Below, piece after piece: positions 18,137-25,858 of a stretch of 64,000 bases of DNA (within the stretch, counting starts at the first letter, position 1; the number at the start of each line of letters is the position of its first letter). The position numbers and the translations under genes were made by a program. The notes beneath the pieces are model-generated. The model had not been told where the DNA came from. It saw nothing but the letters and a program-made list of their open reading frames with translations, and did not search any database. Where the stretch lies: NCBI RefSeq assembly GCF_009720745.1, contig NZ_WNKX01000026.1, forward strand, positions 1 to 64,000, read 5' to 3'. The DNA comes from Massilia eburnea. Lineage in GTDB: Bacteria > Pseudomonadota > Gammaproteobacteria > Burkholderiales > Burkholderiaceae_D.

Positions 18137-19219
18137 TTATTCGTCGTCGAATTCGTCGTCGTAGATATCGTAGTCTTCGTACTCGCCATGCTCCGAAGCA
18201 GCGGCGGACAAGACGGACTCGTCCGGTTCTTCAATGCCGGCACGCTCCATCAATTCCTTGAAGTCATCCGCCAGCGGCACAACCCACTCCATCTGCTCGC
18301 CGTTCGCCGGATGCACCAGGCCCAGGCGGCGCGCCTGCAGCGCCTGGCGCGGGAACACGCTGGCCATATGCTGCTTGCCATACACCTGGTCGCCGATCAG
18401 CGAGAAGCCCAGGTGCGCCATGTGGACACGGATCTGGTGGGTACGGCCAGTCTCCAGGCGGCACTGCACCAGCGATACCGGGCGGCCGTCCAGGGTACCT
18501 TCCGCCAGGCGCTGGTAGTGGGTGATTGCCGGTTTCGACCCCATGCTGGTGGAAACGGCCATTTTCACGCGGTCTTTCTGGTCGCGGCCCATGGACGCGT
18601 CGATGGTGCCGCTCAGGCGCGGGGTGCCCCACACGATACACCAGTAGACGCGCTTCACGGTGCGCGCCTGCAGCTGGCGCACGAGGTCGGTCTGGGTCGG
18701 CAGGTCCTTGCCGACCACCATCAGGCCGCTGGTGTCCTTGTCCAGGCGGTGCACGATGCCGGCGCGCGGTACGCCGCCCAGTTGCGGCCAGCGGAACAGC
18801 AGTCCATTCAGCATGGTGCCGGACCAGTTGCCGGCGCCCGGATGCACGACCAGGCCGGCCGGCTTGTTAATCACCAGCAGGTTGTCGTCTTCGAAAACGA
18901 TATCAAGGGGGACGTCTTCCGGGGTGAACGCCACGTCTTCCGGCGCCGGCTGCGGGATCACCAGGATTTTCTCATCGCCATACACGGTGGCGCGGACTTT
19001 GGCCGGCTTGCCATCGACGGTAATATGGCCTTCTTCGATCCAGGATTGCAGGCGGCCGCGCGAAAACTGGGGCACCAGGCGCGCAACAACCTTGTCCAGG
19101 CGCTCGCCGCAGTCGGTTTTGCTCAATTCCAGTTCGATCGGCGCGAGAGGGTCGGCCGTTAAATCACCTTCAAAATCGGCGTCAAATTCATTATCAGGCA
19201 ATTGTTCTGCCGAATTCAT
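18137..19219 (-). CDS. rluD: 23S rRNA pseudouridine synthase RluD
   Basis: Makes pseudouridines in helix 69 of 23S rRNA. The product is 360 residues from ATG 19217-19219; a GTG six codons earlier (19237) has a slightly better RBS and is possible. An S4-like RNA-binding domain lies at about 35-95. The catalytic motif HRLDKDTSGL carries Asp160, and LETGRTHQIRVH is conserved. It has an unusually acidic C-terminal tail (Glu/Asp/Tyr-rich, last about 20 residues) and an acidic N-terminal extension. It diverges from bamD and is followed directly by pgeF. Confidence 0.94.
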   Translation of the reverse strand: MNSAEQLPDNEFDADFEGDLTADPLAPIELELSKTDCGERLDKVVARLVPQFSRGRLQSWIEEGHITVDGKPAKVRATVYGDEKILVIPQPAPEDVAFTPEDVPLDIVFEDDNLLVINKPAGLVVHPGAGNWSGTMLNGLLFRWPQLGGVPRAGIVHRLDKDTSGLMVVGKDLPTQTDLVRQLQARTVKRVYWCIVWGTPRLSGTIDASMGRDQKDRVKMAVSTSMGSKPAITHYQRLAEGTLDGRPVSLVQCRLETGRTHQIRVHMAHLGFSLIGDQVYGKQHMASVFPRQALQARRLGLVHPANGEQMEWVVPLADDFKELMERAGIEEPDESVLSAAASEHGEYEDYDIYDDEFDDE

Positions 19220-19252
19220 CTCAGGTTTCAATATCACAGCATTCCCATCGGC

Positions 19253-19258
19253 TATAAT
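19253..19258 (+). promoter_or_regulatory. Candidate -10 box of bamD
   Basis: A perfect TATAAT lies 44 bases before the bamD ATG in the short gap between the divergent rluD and bamD. No matching -35 could be identified. Confidence 0.35.
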
Positions 19259-19302
19259 CAGCCAAGTTTAGTATTTTGGTTAACGATTCCTTGCACATCA
19301 AC

Positions 19303-20100
19303 ATGCAAAAAAAATTATCAGTAGTTGCAGCAACTGTCGTACTGCTTAGTTTGTCAGCTTGTGGCCTGTTACCAGATCGTGCGGACGAAACGCGCGGGTG
19401 GTCCGCAACGAAATTATACTCGGAGGCCAAGGATGAACAGGCCAGCGGCAACTATGAACGTGCCGTCCAGCTGTTCGAACGTCTCGAATCGAGCTACCCG
19501 TTCGGTACTTATGCGCAGCAGGCGCAGATGGAAATCGCCTATTCCCAGTACAAGGCACAAGACCAGGCACAGGCTCTGGCGGCTGTTGAGCGCTTCATCA
19601 AGCTGCACCCGAACCACCCGAACGTGGACTATATGTACTACCTGCGCGGCCTGGTCAATTTCAACGATTCCATCGGCCTGCTGAACTTCCTGTACGAGCA
19701 GGATCCTGCAGAACGCGACCAGAAGGCTACCCGTGAAGCGTTCGCCGCCTTCAAGGCGCTGGTCGAGAAGTTTCCCGATAGCAAGTACACGCCGGACGCA
19801 CTGGAGCGCATGCGCTACCTGATCAATGCAATGGCCAAGTATGAGATTTACGTAGCGCGTTATTACTACCGTCGCGGCGCTTACCTGGCGGCGATCAACC
19901 GCGCCCAGGGTGTGCTGACCGATTTTGCGGACTCGCCGTCGAACGAAGAAGCGCTGGCCATCATGTATCGTGGCTACGACAAGATGGGTAACGTGTCGCT
20001 GCGTGACGATACCAAGCGCGTGTTCGAGAAGAACTACCCTGGCAGCAAGATGCTGGCGGATGACGGGCAAAAGAAGACTGCCTGGTATCACTTCTGGTAA
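19303..20100 (+). CDS. bamD: Outer membrane assembly lipoprotein BamD (ComL)
   Basis: Essential lipoprotein of the BAM complex that inserts beta-barrel proteins. ATG 19303 gives a lipoprotein signal with lipobox LSAC (lipidated Cys20). An earlier in-frame TTG at 19276 would spoil the signal length. The 265-residue product has about five TPR-like repeats (KLYSEAKDEQASGNYERAVQLFERL, then QAQMEIAYSQYK, and further pairs), as in the family. It is transcribed away from rluD, and the stop abuts a palindromic repeat. Confidence 0.95.
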   Translation: MQKKLSVVAATVVLLSLSACGLLPDRADETRGWSATKLYSEAKDEQASGNYERAVQLFERLESSYPFGTYAQQAQMEIAYSQYKAQDQAQALAAVERFIKLHPNHPNVDYMYYLRGLVNFNDSIGLLNFLYEQDPAERDQKATREAFAAFKALVEKFPDSKYTPDALERMRYLINAMAKYEIYVARYYYRRGAYLAAINRAQGVLTDFADSPSNEEALAIMYRGYDKMGNVSLRDDTKRVFEKNYPGSKMLADDGQKKTAWYHFW

Positions 20101-20224
20101 AACCCGGTAAATCTGGGTCAGACCCAAGCCGGATGGCCGTCCCGTCTGACCCAAGTATGCTGAAGCCGCCGGCCATTGATCAGACAGGGTCTGACCCTTG
20201 GGTCTGACCCAGGTTTACCGGGTT
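20101..20224. repeat. Long palindromic GGTCAGACC repeat between convergent genes
   Basis: Arms 20101-20128 and 20197-20224 (28 bases each) are reverse complementary with one mismatch and carry CCGGTAAA and GGGTCAGACCCAAG. Further GTCTGACCC copies lie inside at about 20143-20152 and 20188-20197. The element fills the whole gap between the bamD stop and the yaaA stop and ends on the yaaA stop codon, so it can terminate both genes. It is the same family as 13085-13212. Confidence 0.85.
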
Positions 20225-20982
20225 CAGGCGGCAAGCCTGCGGCGGAAAATCCAGGTCGTATCGTTCGAGGCGTCCGCCTCAAATTTATAGCCATCCACGT
20301 CGAACTTCTTCAGTTTTTTCGGATCGGTGATATTGTTCACCGCCGCATAGCGCGCCAGCATGCCGCGGGCCCGCTTGGCGAAGAAGGAAATGATCTTGTA
20401 TTTGCCGCCTTTCCAGTCCTCAAAGACCGGCGTAATCACCGGCATATTCAATTTCTTCGGCTTGACCGACTTGAAGTACTCGTCCGAAGCCAGGTTCACC
20501 AGCACCGGCGAGCCCTCCTGGTTCAGCGCCTCGGTAATCATGTCGCCCCAGAATTCATAAAGGTTCTTGCCGCGCGGGTTCTGCAAGCGGGTACCCATTT
20601 CCAGGCGATGCGGATGGATCAGGTCGAGCGGCTTGAGCATGCCGTACAGGCCTGAGAGGATGCGGATGCGCGACTGGGTGTAATCGAGCTGTTTGGCCGA
20701 CATGGACCGCGCATTCAGCCCGTCGTAGACGTCGCCGTTGAAGGTCATGACAGCCTGGCGCGCCTCGCTGGTGTCCTTGGTCCAGGATGCATAGCGAGCA
20801 ACGTTCAGGGTCGACAGCGCATCCGACAGCTCCATCAGCTCGCCCAGCTGGTTGGGCGAAAAAGCACGCAGGCGCTCGATCAGCTGCTCTGAATGGTCAA
20901 GGAACGCAGGCTGCGTTGCGAGCCTGGTGGTTGGCGGGGTTTCCAGGTCAAGACTTTTTGCGGGCGACAGCACAATCAGCAT
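20224..20982 (-). CDS. yaaA: Peroxide stress protein YaaA (UPF0246)
   Basis: Cytoplasmic DNA-binding protein that limits free iron and oxidative damage in E. coli. ATG 20980-20982 gives the canonical N-terminus [12 protein letters not shown] and 252 residues; a longer frame to 21042 lacks family similarity. Conserved segments LSALYGVLKPLDLI-type (here [21 protein letters not shown]) and FFAKRARG are present. It converges on bamD across the repeat, and its start lies 32 bases from the divergent PIN gene. Confidence 0.93.
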   Translation of the reverse strand: MLIVLSPAKSLDLETPPTTRLATQPAFLDHSEQLIERLRAFSPNQLGELMELSDALSTLNVARYASWTKDTSEARQAVMTFNGDVYDGLNARSMSAKQLDYTQSRIRILSGLYGMLKPLDLIHPHRLEMGTRLQNPRGKNLYEFWGDMITEALNQEGSPVLVNLASDEYFKSVKPKKLNMPVITPVFEDWKGGKYKIISFFAKRARGMLARYAAVNNITDPKKLKKFDVDGYKFEADASNDTTWIFRRRLAA

Positions 20983-21014
20983 AAGATTCAAAATCCAAAA
21001 CGAAAAACTTCGAC

Positions 21015-21464
21015 ATGATACCTGTTCCACCAAATATTTCACCCAAGCGCATCGTCATCGACACCAACGTCTGCCTCGACCTGTTCGTGTTCCAGGACCC
21101 GCGCTGGGCTTCCCTGTTGGCTGCAATCGAAAGCGGCGCGGTCGAAGCGATTACGCGTGCCGACTGCCGCGCAGAATACTTGTACGTATTGAACTACCCT
21201 CACCTGCCGCTGGACGAAACCACGCGCCCCGCCAGCGCCGCCCGTTTCGACCAGTACATCAAGGTGGTGCAGCCGCCGGAATCGGGCGCGCGACTGCCGG
21301 TATGCACGGACCGCGACGACCAGAAGTTCCTCGAACTGGCGCGTGATGCGCAAGCCGACATCCTGATCACCAAGGACAAGGCCCTGCTCAAGCTGGCCAA
21401 GCGGCTGGCGAAAGCCGGCATGTTCAAGGTCATGCAACCGGAAAAGTGGACACTGGAAGCTTGA
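21015..21464 (+). CDS. PIN-domain protein (putative toxin/RNase family)
   Basis: A 149-residue PIN-fold protein resembling the putative toxin-antitoxin component family. The metal-binding acidic residues are visible: Asp16 in [11 protein letters not shown], Glu54 in RAEYLYVL, and Asp residues in [13 protein letters not shown] and [10 protein letters not shown]. Such proteins are often RNases. No antitoxin-sized gene lies on either side, so it is either a solitary housekeeping-type PIN protein or its partner is elsewhere. It diverges from yaaA and precedes an aminotransferase gene by 80 bases. Confidence 0.85.
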   Translation: MIPVPPNISPKRIVIDTNVCLDLFVFQDPRWASLLAAIESGAVEAITRADCRAEYLYVLNYPHLPLDETTRPASAARFDQYIKVVQPPESGARLPVCTDRDDQKFLELARDAQADILITKDKALLKLAKRLAKAGMFKVMQPEKWTLEA

Positions 21465-21544
21465 CTTTTAAGATTTACCCTTAGGGCAACACTTGTTTTA
21501 ATCGGCTGCGCTAGAATGGAAAAAAAGTCCATTTTCCACGCACG

Positions 21545-22699
21545 ATGAAACAGCTGATTTCCCGCCTGCCGCATATCGGCACTACTATTTTTTCGCGCAT
21601 GTCCTCGCTGGCCGCGCAGCACGGCGCTGTCAACCTGGGCCAGGGGTTTCCTGATTTTGCCTGCGATCCAAAACTGATCGATCAGGTCACCATCGCCATG
21701 CGCGAAGGCTACAACCAATACCCAACCGGCATGGGCGCGCTCGAACTGCGCCAGGCGATCGTCGACAAAATCCAGCGCATCTACGGGCACCGCTACGACG
21801 TCAACGCTGAAGTCACCGTCACTCCCGGCGCCACCGAAGCGCTGACAACCGCCATCCTGTGCAGTGTGCATCCCGGCGATGAAGTGATCGTGATCGAGCC
21901 GGCTTACGACAGCTACCTGCCTGCCATCGAGCTGGCCGGCGGCGTCCCGGTACTGGTGCAGATGCAGCTCGACGCGCATGGCGGCTTTAGCGTACCGTGG
22001 GCGCGCGTCGAGGCAGCAGTCACGCCGCGCACGCGCATGATCATCATCAACACGCCGCACAATCCGACCGGCAGCGTGCTGCGCGCGGCGGACATGGCCG
22101 CACTTGGGGATATCGTACGCGACACCGACATCCTGATCCTGTCGGACGAAGTCTATGAACACATGGTTTATGACGGACAGCGCCATGAATCGATGTGCCG
22201 TTATCCCGAACTGGCCGAGCGTTCGTTTGTGGTCTCCAGTTTTGGCAAGACTTACCATGTCACCGGCTGGAAAGTAGGATACGTCGCGGCACCGGCGATG
22301 ATGACCCTTGAATTCCGCAAGATCCACCAGTACAACGTCTTTTCGGTGAACACGCCGATGCAGCACGGGATTGCCAGCTATATGGAGGATCCCGCGCCCT
22401 ACACCGGCCTGCCCGCCTTTTACCAGCGCAAGCGCGACCTGTTCCGCAAAGGGCTGGAAGGCAGCCGTTTCGAGTTGCTGCCTGCCGATGGCACCTACTT
22501 CCAGTGCGTGCGCTATGACCGCATTTCCGCGCAATCCGAAGCACAATTTGCGGAATGGCTGACCAGCGAGATCAAGGTCGCGGCGATCCCGGTTTCCGCT
22601 TTCTACCGGGACGGCAAGGATTCAGGCATTGTGCGCTTCTGCTTTGCCAAAAAGGACGAGACGCTTGCGCTGGCACTGGAGCGGCTGGCGCGCGTGTAA
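21545..22699 (+). CDS. PLP-dependent methionine-type aminotransferase (YbdL-like)
   Basis: Class I/II aminotransferase of 384 residues. The PLP-binding Lys235 lies in SSFGKTYHVTGWKVGY; Asp201 and Tyr204 (SDEVYEHM) and NTPHNPTG also match. The overall pattern (VNLGQGFPDF, YNQYPTGMGALELR) is that of the KAT/YbdL branch, which uses methionine and aromatic amino acids with keto acids. The exact substrate is not set by sequence. The gap before it has TAGAAT and a short hairpin but no clear promoter. It is followed after 17 bases by an HD-type regulator. Confidence 0.9.
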   Translation: MKQLISRLPHIGTTIFSRMSSLAAQHGAVNLGQGFPDFACDPKLIDQVTIAMREGYNQYPTGMGALELRQAIVDKIQRIYGHRYDVNAEVTVTPGATEALTTAILCSVHPGDEVIVIEPAYDSYLPAIELAGGVPVLVQMQLDAHGGFSVPWARVEAAVTPRTRMIIINTPHNPTGSVLRAADMAALGDIVRDTDILILSDEVYEHMVYDGQRHESMCRYPELAERSFVVSSFGKTYHVTGWKVGYVAAPAMMTLEFRKIHQYNVFSVNTPMQHGIASYMEDPAPYTGLPAFYQRKRDLFRKGLEGSRFELLPADGTYFQCVRYDRISAQSEAQFAEWLTSEIKVAAIPVSAFYRDGKDSGIVRFCFAKKDETLALALERLARV

Positions 22700-22716
22700 C
22701 AAACCAGGGACCGATC

Positions 22717-23709
22717 ATGAACCAGTACCTCAACAGCTTGCAGGATCTCGGCACGGAAGGCGGATCACGGCTCGAACCGCCGCCATCGGTGCTGCACGAA
22801 CTTAACCTGGCCAACCGGCGCCTGGAAAAGCTGCTGGGTGACCTGCGCAACGAGCGCAATGCGGATGCGGATTTGCGCAATATCGCGCGCGAAGTGGTGC
22901 GCGCGGTCGAATTGAATCCGGATGTTGCCCTCGCCTGCCTGTTCCTGAGCCAGATCGCGGGCACCTACGCGGTGCGCCATTGCATCGAGACCGCCATCGT
23001 GGTGGTGCTGGTCGCACGCGGCCTGGGCAAGGCATCTGACGAAGTAATTTCGCTGACGGCGGCGGCGCTGACCATGAACGTTGGCATGATCCGCCATCAT
23101 GACAACTTCCAGAACAAGCCCGGCGCGCTAAGCAGCGAGGAGATGGCCATCGTGCGCCGCCACCCGGAAGACAGCGCGGAAATGCTGAAATATGCGGGCA
23201 TCGAAGATGACGAGTGGATCAACTGTGTCCTGATGCACCATGAAAATGACGACGGCACCGGCTACCCGGCCGGCATGACGCGCGAGCAGATCACCCAGAA
23301 TGCCCGCCTCCTAAGCCTGGCCGATCGCTATTGCGCCCGCGTTTCCGCGCGCAACTACCGCTGTTCGATGCTGCCGGACGAGGCGCTCGAAAAGCTGCTG
23401 CATGATCCTTTGCACCCGGCCGACCCCATCCTTCAGGAGCAATTCCACCGCCAGGTCGGCAAGTTCCCGCCAGGCGTGCTGGTTCGCCTTGAAAATGGCG
23501 ACCTGGGCGTGGTGACCGGGCGCGATAGCGGCGACGGGGTATTGGAAGTGCACTGCATGCGCGATGGGGCGGGCAAAGCCTTGCCTGCCGCCACTACCCA
23601 TCGCCGCACCGACCAGCCGGCATGCGCTATCGTCGCAGCCCTCACCGAAGACCAGGCTGACCTGCGCTTCAGCATGAAGCAGATCTGGGGCGCGCAGGCG
23701 GCGCTTTAA
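22717..23709 (+). CDS. Degenerate HD-GYP-type protein
   Basis: ATG 22717 follows AGGGA and yields 330 residues. The central part is recognisable as HD-GYP: LMHHENDDGTGYPAGMT keeps the HHE-DGxGYP signature, and ARLLSLADRYCARVSARNYR keeps the following helix. The metal-binding HD dyad, normally HDIGK, is replaced by MNVGM, and the first conserved His (RHCIETAIVV region) is also out of pattern. It is therefore probably inactive as a c-di-GMP phosphodiesterase and may be a scaffold or sensor. A C-terminal beta domain of about 80 residues follows (VLVRLENGDLGVVTG). It converges on mshN with a 4-base overlap. Confidence 0.8.
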   Translation: MNQYLNSLQDLGTEGGSRLEPPPSVLHELNLANRRLEKLLGDLRNERNADADLRNIAREVVRAVELNPDVALACLFLSQIAGTYAVRHCIETAIVVVLVARGLGKASDEVISLTAAALTMNVGMIRHHDNFQNKPGALSSEEMAIVRRHPEDSAEMLKYAGIEDDEWINCVLMHHENDDGTGYPAGMTREQITQNARLLSLADRYCARVSARNYRCSMLPDEALEKLLHDPLHPADPILQEQFHRQVGKFPPGVLVRLENGDLGVVTGRDSGDGVLEVHCMRDGAGKALPAATTHRRTDQPACAIVAALTEDQADLRFSMKQIWGAQAAL

Positions 23710-24953
23710 TCGAGCTGTTGCAGGCGTCGTTCGACGAAGGTCTGGAGTTCCGGCGTGAGGCGGCCGGAATCTTTCGCGCGCTGGAATGCCAGCCTGGCTT
23801 CGGGATTGCGTTTGTCTGCTTGCAGCGAGATTCCCATGCCCATCCACCACACCCCGTTAGCCGGCTGCAGGCGCACTGCGGCCTGGTAATGCTCAACGGC
23901 TTCCTTGTTGCGGTTGGCGCGCTGCAGGATGCCCGCCATCATCGCCCGGTAATCGGGATTCGACTCTGCGTATGGCAGGCTGCGTTGCATGGTCTCAAGC
24001 GCATTGCCGCCGTTTTCCAGCTGCAGGCGCGCCAGCAGCATCGCCATATTGGCCTGCTGCGGATCGAGGCTGGTCGCCAAGGCCAGATGGCGGATCGCCT
24101 CCGGCGTACGGCCGGCTTCCAGCAGCAGGCCGACCAGCGTTTGCCGCGCAGCTTCATGGCGCGGATAGAGTGCCACTGCCTGCTCCAGGCTTGCAATCGC
24201 CTCGCTCACCCGTGCATCCTGCAGTTTCGCCAACGCGCGACGATATTCGTTTTCAGCCTTTTGCTGCGGGCTAAGCCCGGTTTCGCTGCCCTCCACCGCT
24301 GAAGGCATGGCGCCCGCCGCCGCGCCTGCGGCCGGCAGGGGCGCTGCCTTTGCACGCGCCTCAAGCGACGCTCGCCCGGTCCCCTTCGCCAGACGCTCGG
24401 CCGTTACAACATCGCTCTTCCTCTGCTTGCGCGCAGACCCGGCCCCGCCGGCATTGATGGCGCCACCCGCTGCACGAGCCGCGGCGCCATCTGCACTCTG
24501 GGTCGTTCCGGCAGCAGGCGTGGCCGTGGCCGTTTCGGCGGCGGCACGTCGGGCTGCCGCGTTGCGTTCTTCCATTTTGCGGGCCAGCCTTTCGCCAGCC
24601 GCGCGATGCGCTTCCGCCGCAATATCCCCCGGCACGACTGGCGGTCCTTCATCGGCGGTCGCTGGAGCTACAGGAGCATTCTGCTGGATCGCAGGCTGCA
24701 CCGGCGCCGGCTGCGGCGCGTGGGACGCAACAGCCGCTGAAGCAGCTGGCTTCCCGCCTTTGAAAAATTTCCAGGCCGCGAACCCGCCGCCGCCCAGCAA
24801 CGCCAACGCCAGCAAGCCGACGGCAACAACCAGCGGCGACAATCCGCCACGCGCTCCGTAACTTACCGGCCGCACCTGGGAGGAGGCATCGGCGCGAGTC
24901 CCATCGCCCCCGCGTGCATCCAGGTCCCGCAGCATCTTGTTGATCAGGCTCAT
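23706..24953 (-). CDS. mshN: MSHA biogenesis protein MshN (TPR protein)
   Basis: Last gene of the mshI-N operon. The 415-residue product begins SLINKMLRDLDARGG, the signature N-terminus of MshN. A membrane helix lies at about residues 39-62 and an Ala-rich periplasmic linker follows. The C-terminal TPR repeats run from about 225 to the end (EYRRALAKLQDARVSEAIASL and later NPDYRAMMAGILQRANRNKEAVEHY). TPR proteins of this kind connect inner-membrane platform and secretin. ATG overlaps the mshM stop (ATGA). The parallel gene in the second pilus locus is at 42185. Confidence 0.9.
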   Translation of the reverse strand: MSLINKMLRDLDARGGDGTRADASSQVRPVSYGARGGLSPLVVAVGLLALALLGGGGFAAWKFFKGGKPAASAAVASHAPQPAPVQPAIQQNAPVAPATADEGPPVVPGDIAAEAHRAAGERLARKMEERNAAARRAAAETATATPAAGTTQSADGAAARAAGGAINAGGAGSARKQRKSDVVTAERLAKGTGRASLEARAKAAPLPAAGAAAGAMPSAVEGSETGLSPQQKAENEYRRALAKLQDARVSEAIASLEQAVALYPRHEAARQTLVGLLLEAGRTPEAIRHLALATSLDPQQANMAMLLARLQLENGGNALETMQRSLPYAESNPDYRAMMAGILQRANRNKEAVEHYQAAVRLQPANGVWWMGMGISLQADKRNPEARLAFQRAKDSGRLTPELQTFVERRLQQLD

Positions 24954-25858
24954 TTCAACACCGCCCAGGCCACGCTGCCCACAGCCATCAGCACGGCGGC
25001 CGCCGCGGCCAGCCAGGGCCAGCGCAGGCCAGCGCCACTGCCGCCGCCCGGTGTGCCAACCGTGTCCTGCGCCGCAATGGCCACGTGTTTCCTGTCCACC
25101 TGCTGCCGCCCCTCGCCATACGCCAGCATCAGGGACTTATGCGCCACGATATTCACCAGCCGCGGAATCCCCTTGCTGGCAGCAAACAGCCGCTTCACAG
25201 CAGCCTGCGTGAACAGCCGCGAACCGGTAAAGCCAGCGACCCGCAAGCGATGCGCCAGGTAAAAGTCCAGGTCATCGCGCGACAAGGCGCCCATGTGGTA
25301 GTGGAAAGTGATGCGTTGCGCCAGCTGCCGGATCGAATCGACTTCCAGGTGCCGGTTCAGCTCCGGCTGGCCAAACAGCACGATCTGCAGCAGCTTGCGT
25401 TTTTCCGTTTCGAGATTGGTCAGCAAGCGCAAAGCCTCCAGGCTCTCGATTGGAATCGCCTGCGCTTCGTCCAGGCACAGGATGACCTGCTTGCCTTCGC
25501 CCGCCAGTTCCATCAGTCTGTGCGTGATCGACTTCAGCATCTGGTGCTGGTCCACGTCGCGTTCCAGCTTCACTTCCAGCTCGTCGGCCAGGGCCAGCAT
25601 CAGGGTGCGGGGCTCCAGGTAAGGGTTCGGGATGTAGGCCGTGACAAAGCCTTCGCCCAGCGTCGCCAGGAATTTGCGGCACAGCAGCGTCTTCCCGGTG
25701 CCCACCTCGCCGGTGATCTTGATGAAGCCTTCGCCGCTGCGCGCGGCAACCAGCAGCGTATTCAGCGCCTCCTGCGACTGGGCGCTGGTAAAGAAGTAAG
25801 AGGTGTCGGGCGTAATGCCGAACGGTAGCTCACGCAGCCCGAAATGCTGGCTGTACAT
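24950..25858 (-). CDS. mshM: MSHA biogenesis ATPase MshM (ExeA-like AAA)
   Basis: AAA ATPase of 302 residues of the ExeA/GspA type, thought to help secretin insertion through the cell wall. It begins YSQHFGLRELPFGITPDTSYFF. The Walker A motif GEVGTGKT is at residues 50-57; Walker B reads VILCLDEAQAI. Sensor/arginine-finger region FGQPELNRHL is typical. A single hydrophobic helix is at the C-terminus (about 280-300) and no peptidoglycan-binding domain follows. It overlaps mshL by one base and mshN by four. Confidence 0.92.
   Translation of the reverse strand: MYSQHFGLRELPFGITPDTSYFFTSAQSQEALNTLLVAARSGEGFIKITGEVGTGKTLLCRKFLATLGEGFVTAYIPNPYLEPRTLMLALADELEVKLERDVDQHQMLKSITHRLMELAGEGKQVILCLDEAQAIPIESLEALRLLTNLETEKRKLLQIVLFGQPELNRHLEVDSIRQLAQRITFHYHMGALSRDDLDFYLAHRLRVAGFTGSRLFTQAAVKRLFAASKGIPRLVNIVAHKSLMLAYGEGRQQVDRKHVAIAAQDTVGTPGGGSGAGLRWPWLAAAAAVLMAVGSVAWAVLK

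Noticed and set aside
17297-19162. 621-codon plus-strand frame opposite pgeF and rluD
   Set aside because: Antisense shadow; no motif, while both minus-strand genes have catalytic residues intact.
19276-19302. TTG at 19276 as the bamD start
   Set aside because: It would add nine polar residues before the lipoprotein signal; ATG 19303 gives a normal leader.
13085-20224. CRISPR-like repetition of GGTCAGACC sequences
   Set aside because: Copies are palindromic, irregularly spaced over several kilobases and separated by genes; no regular spacers.
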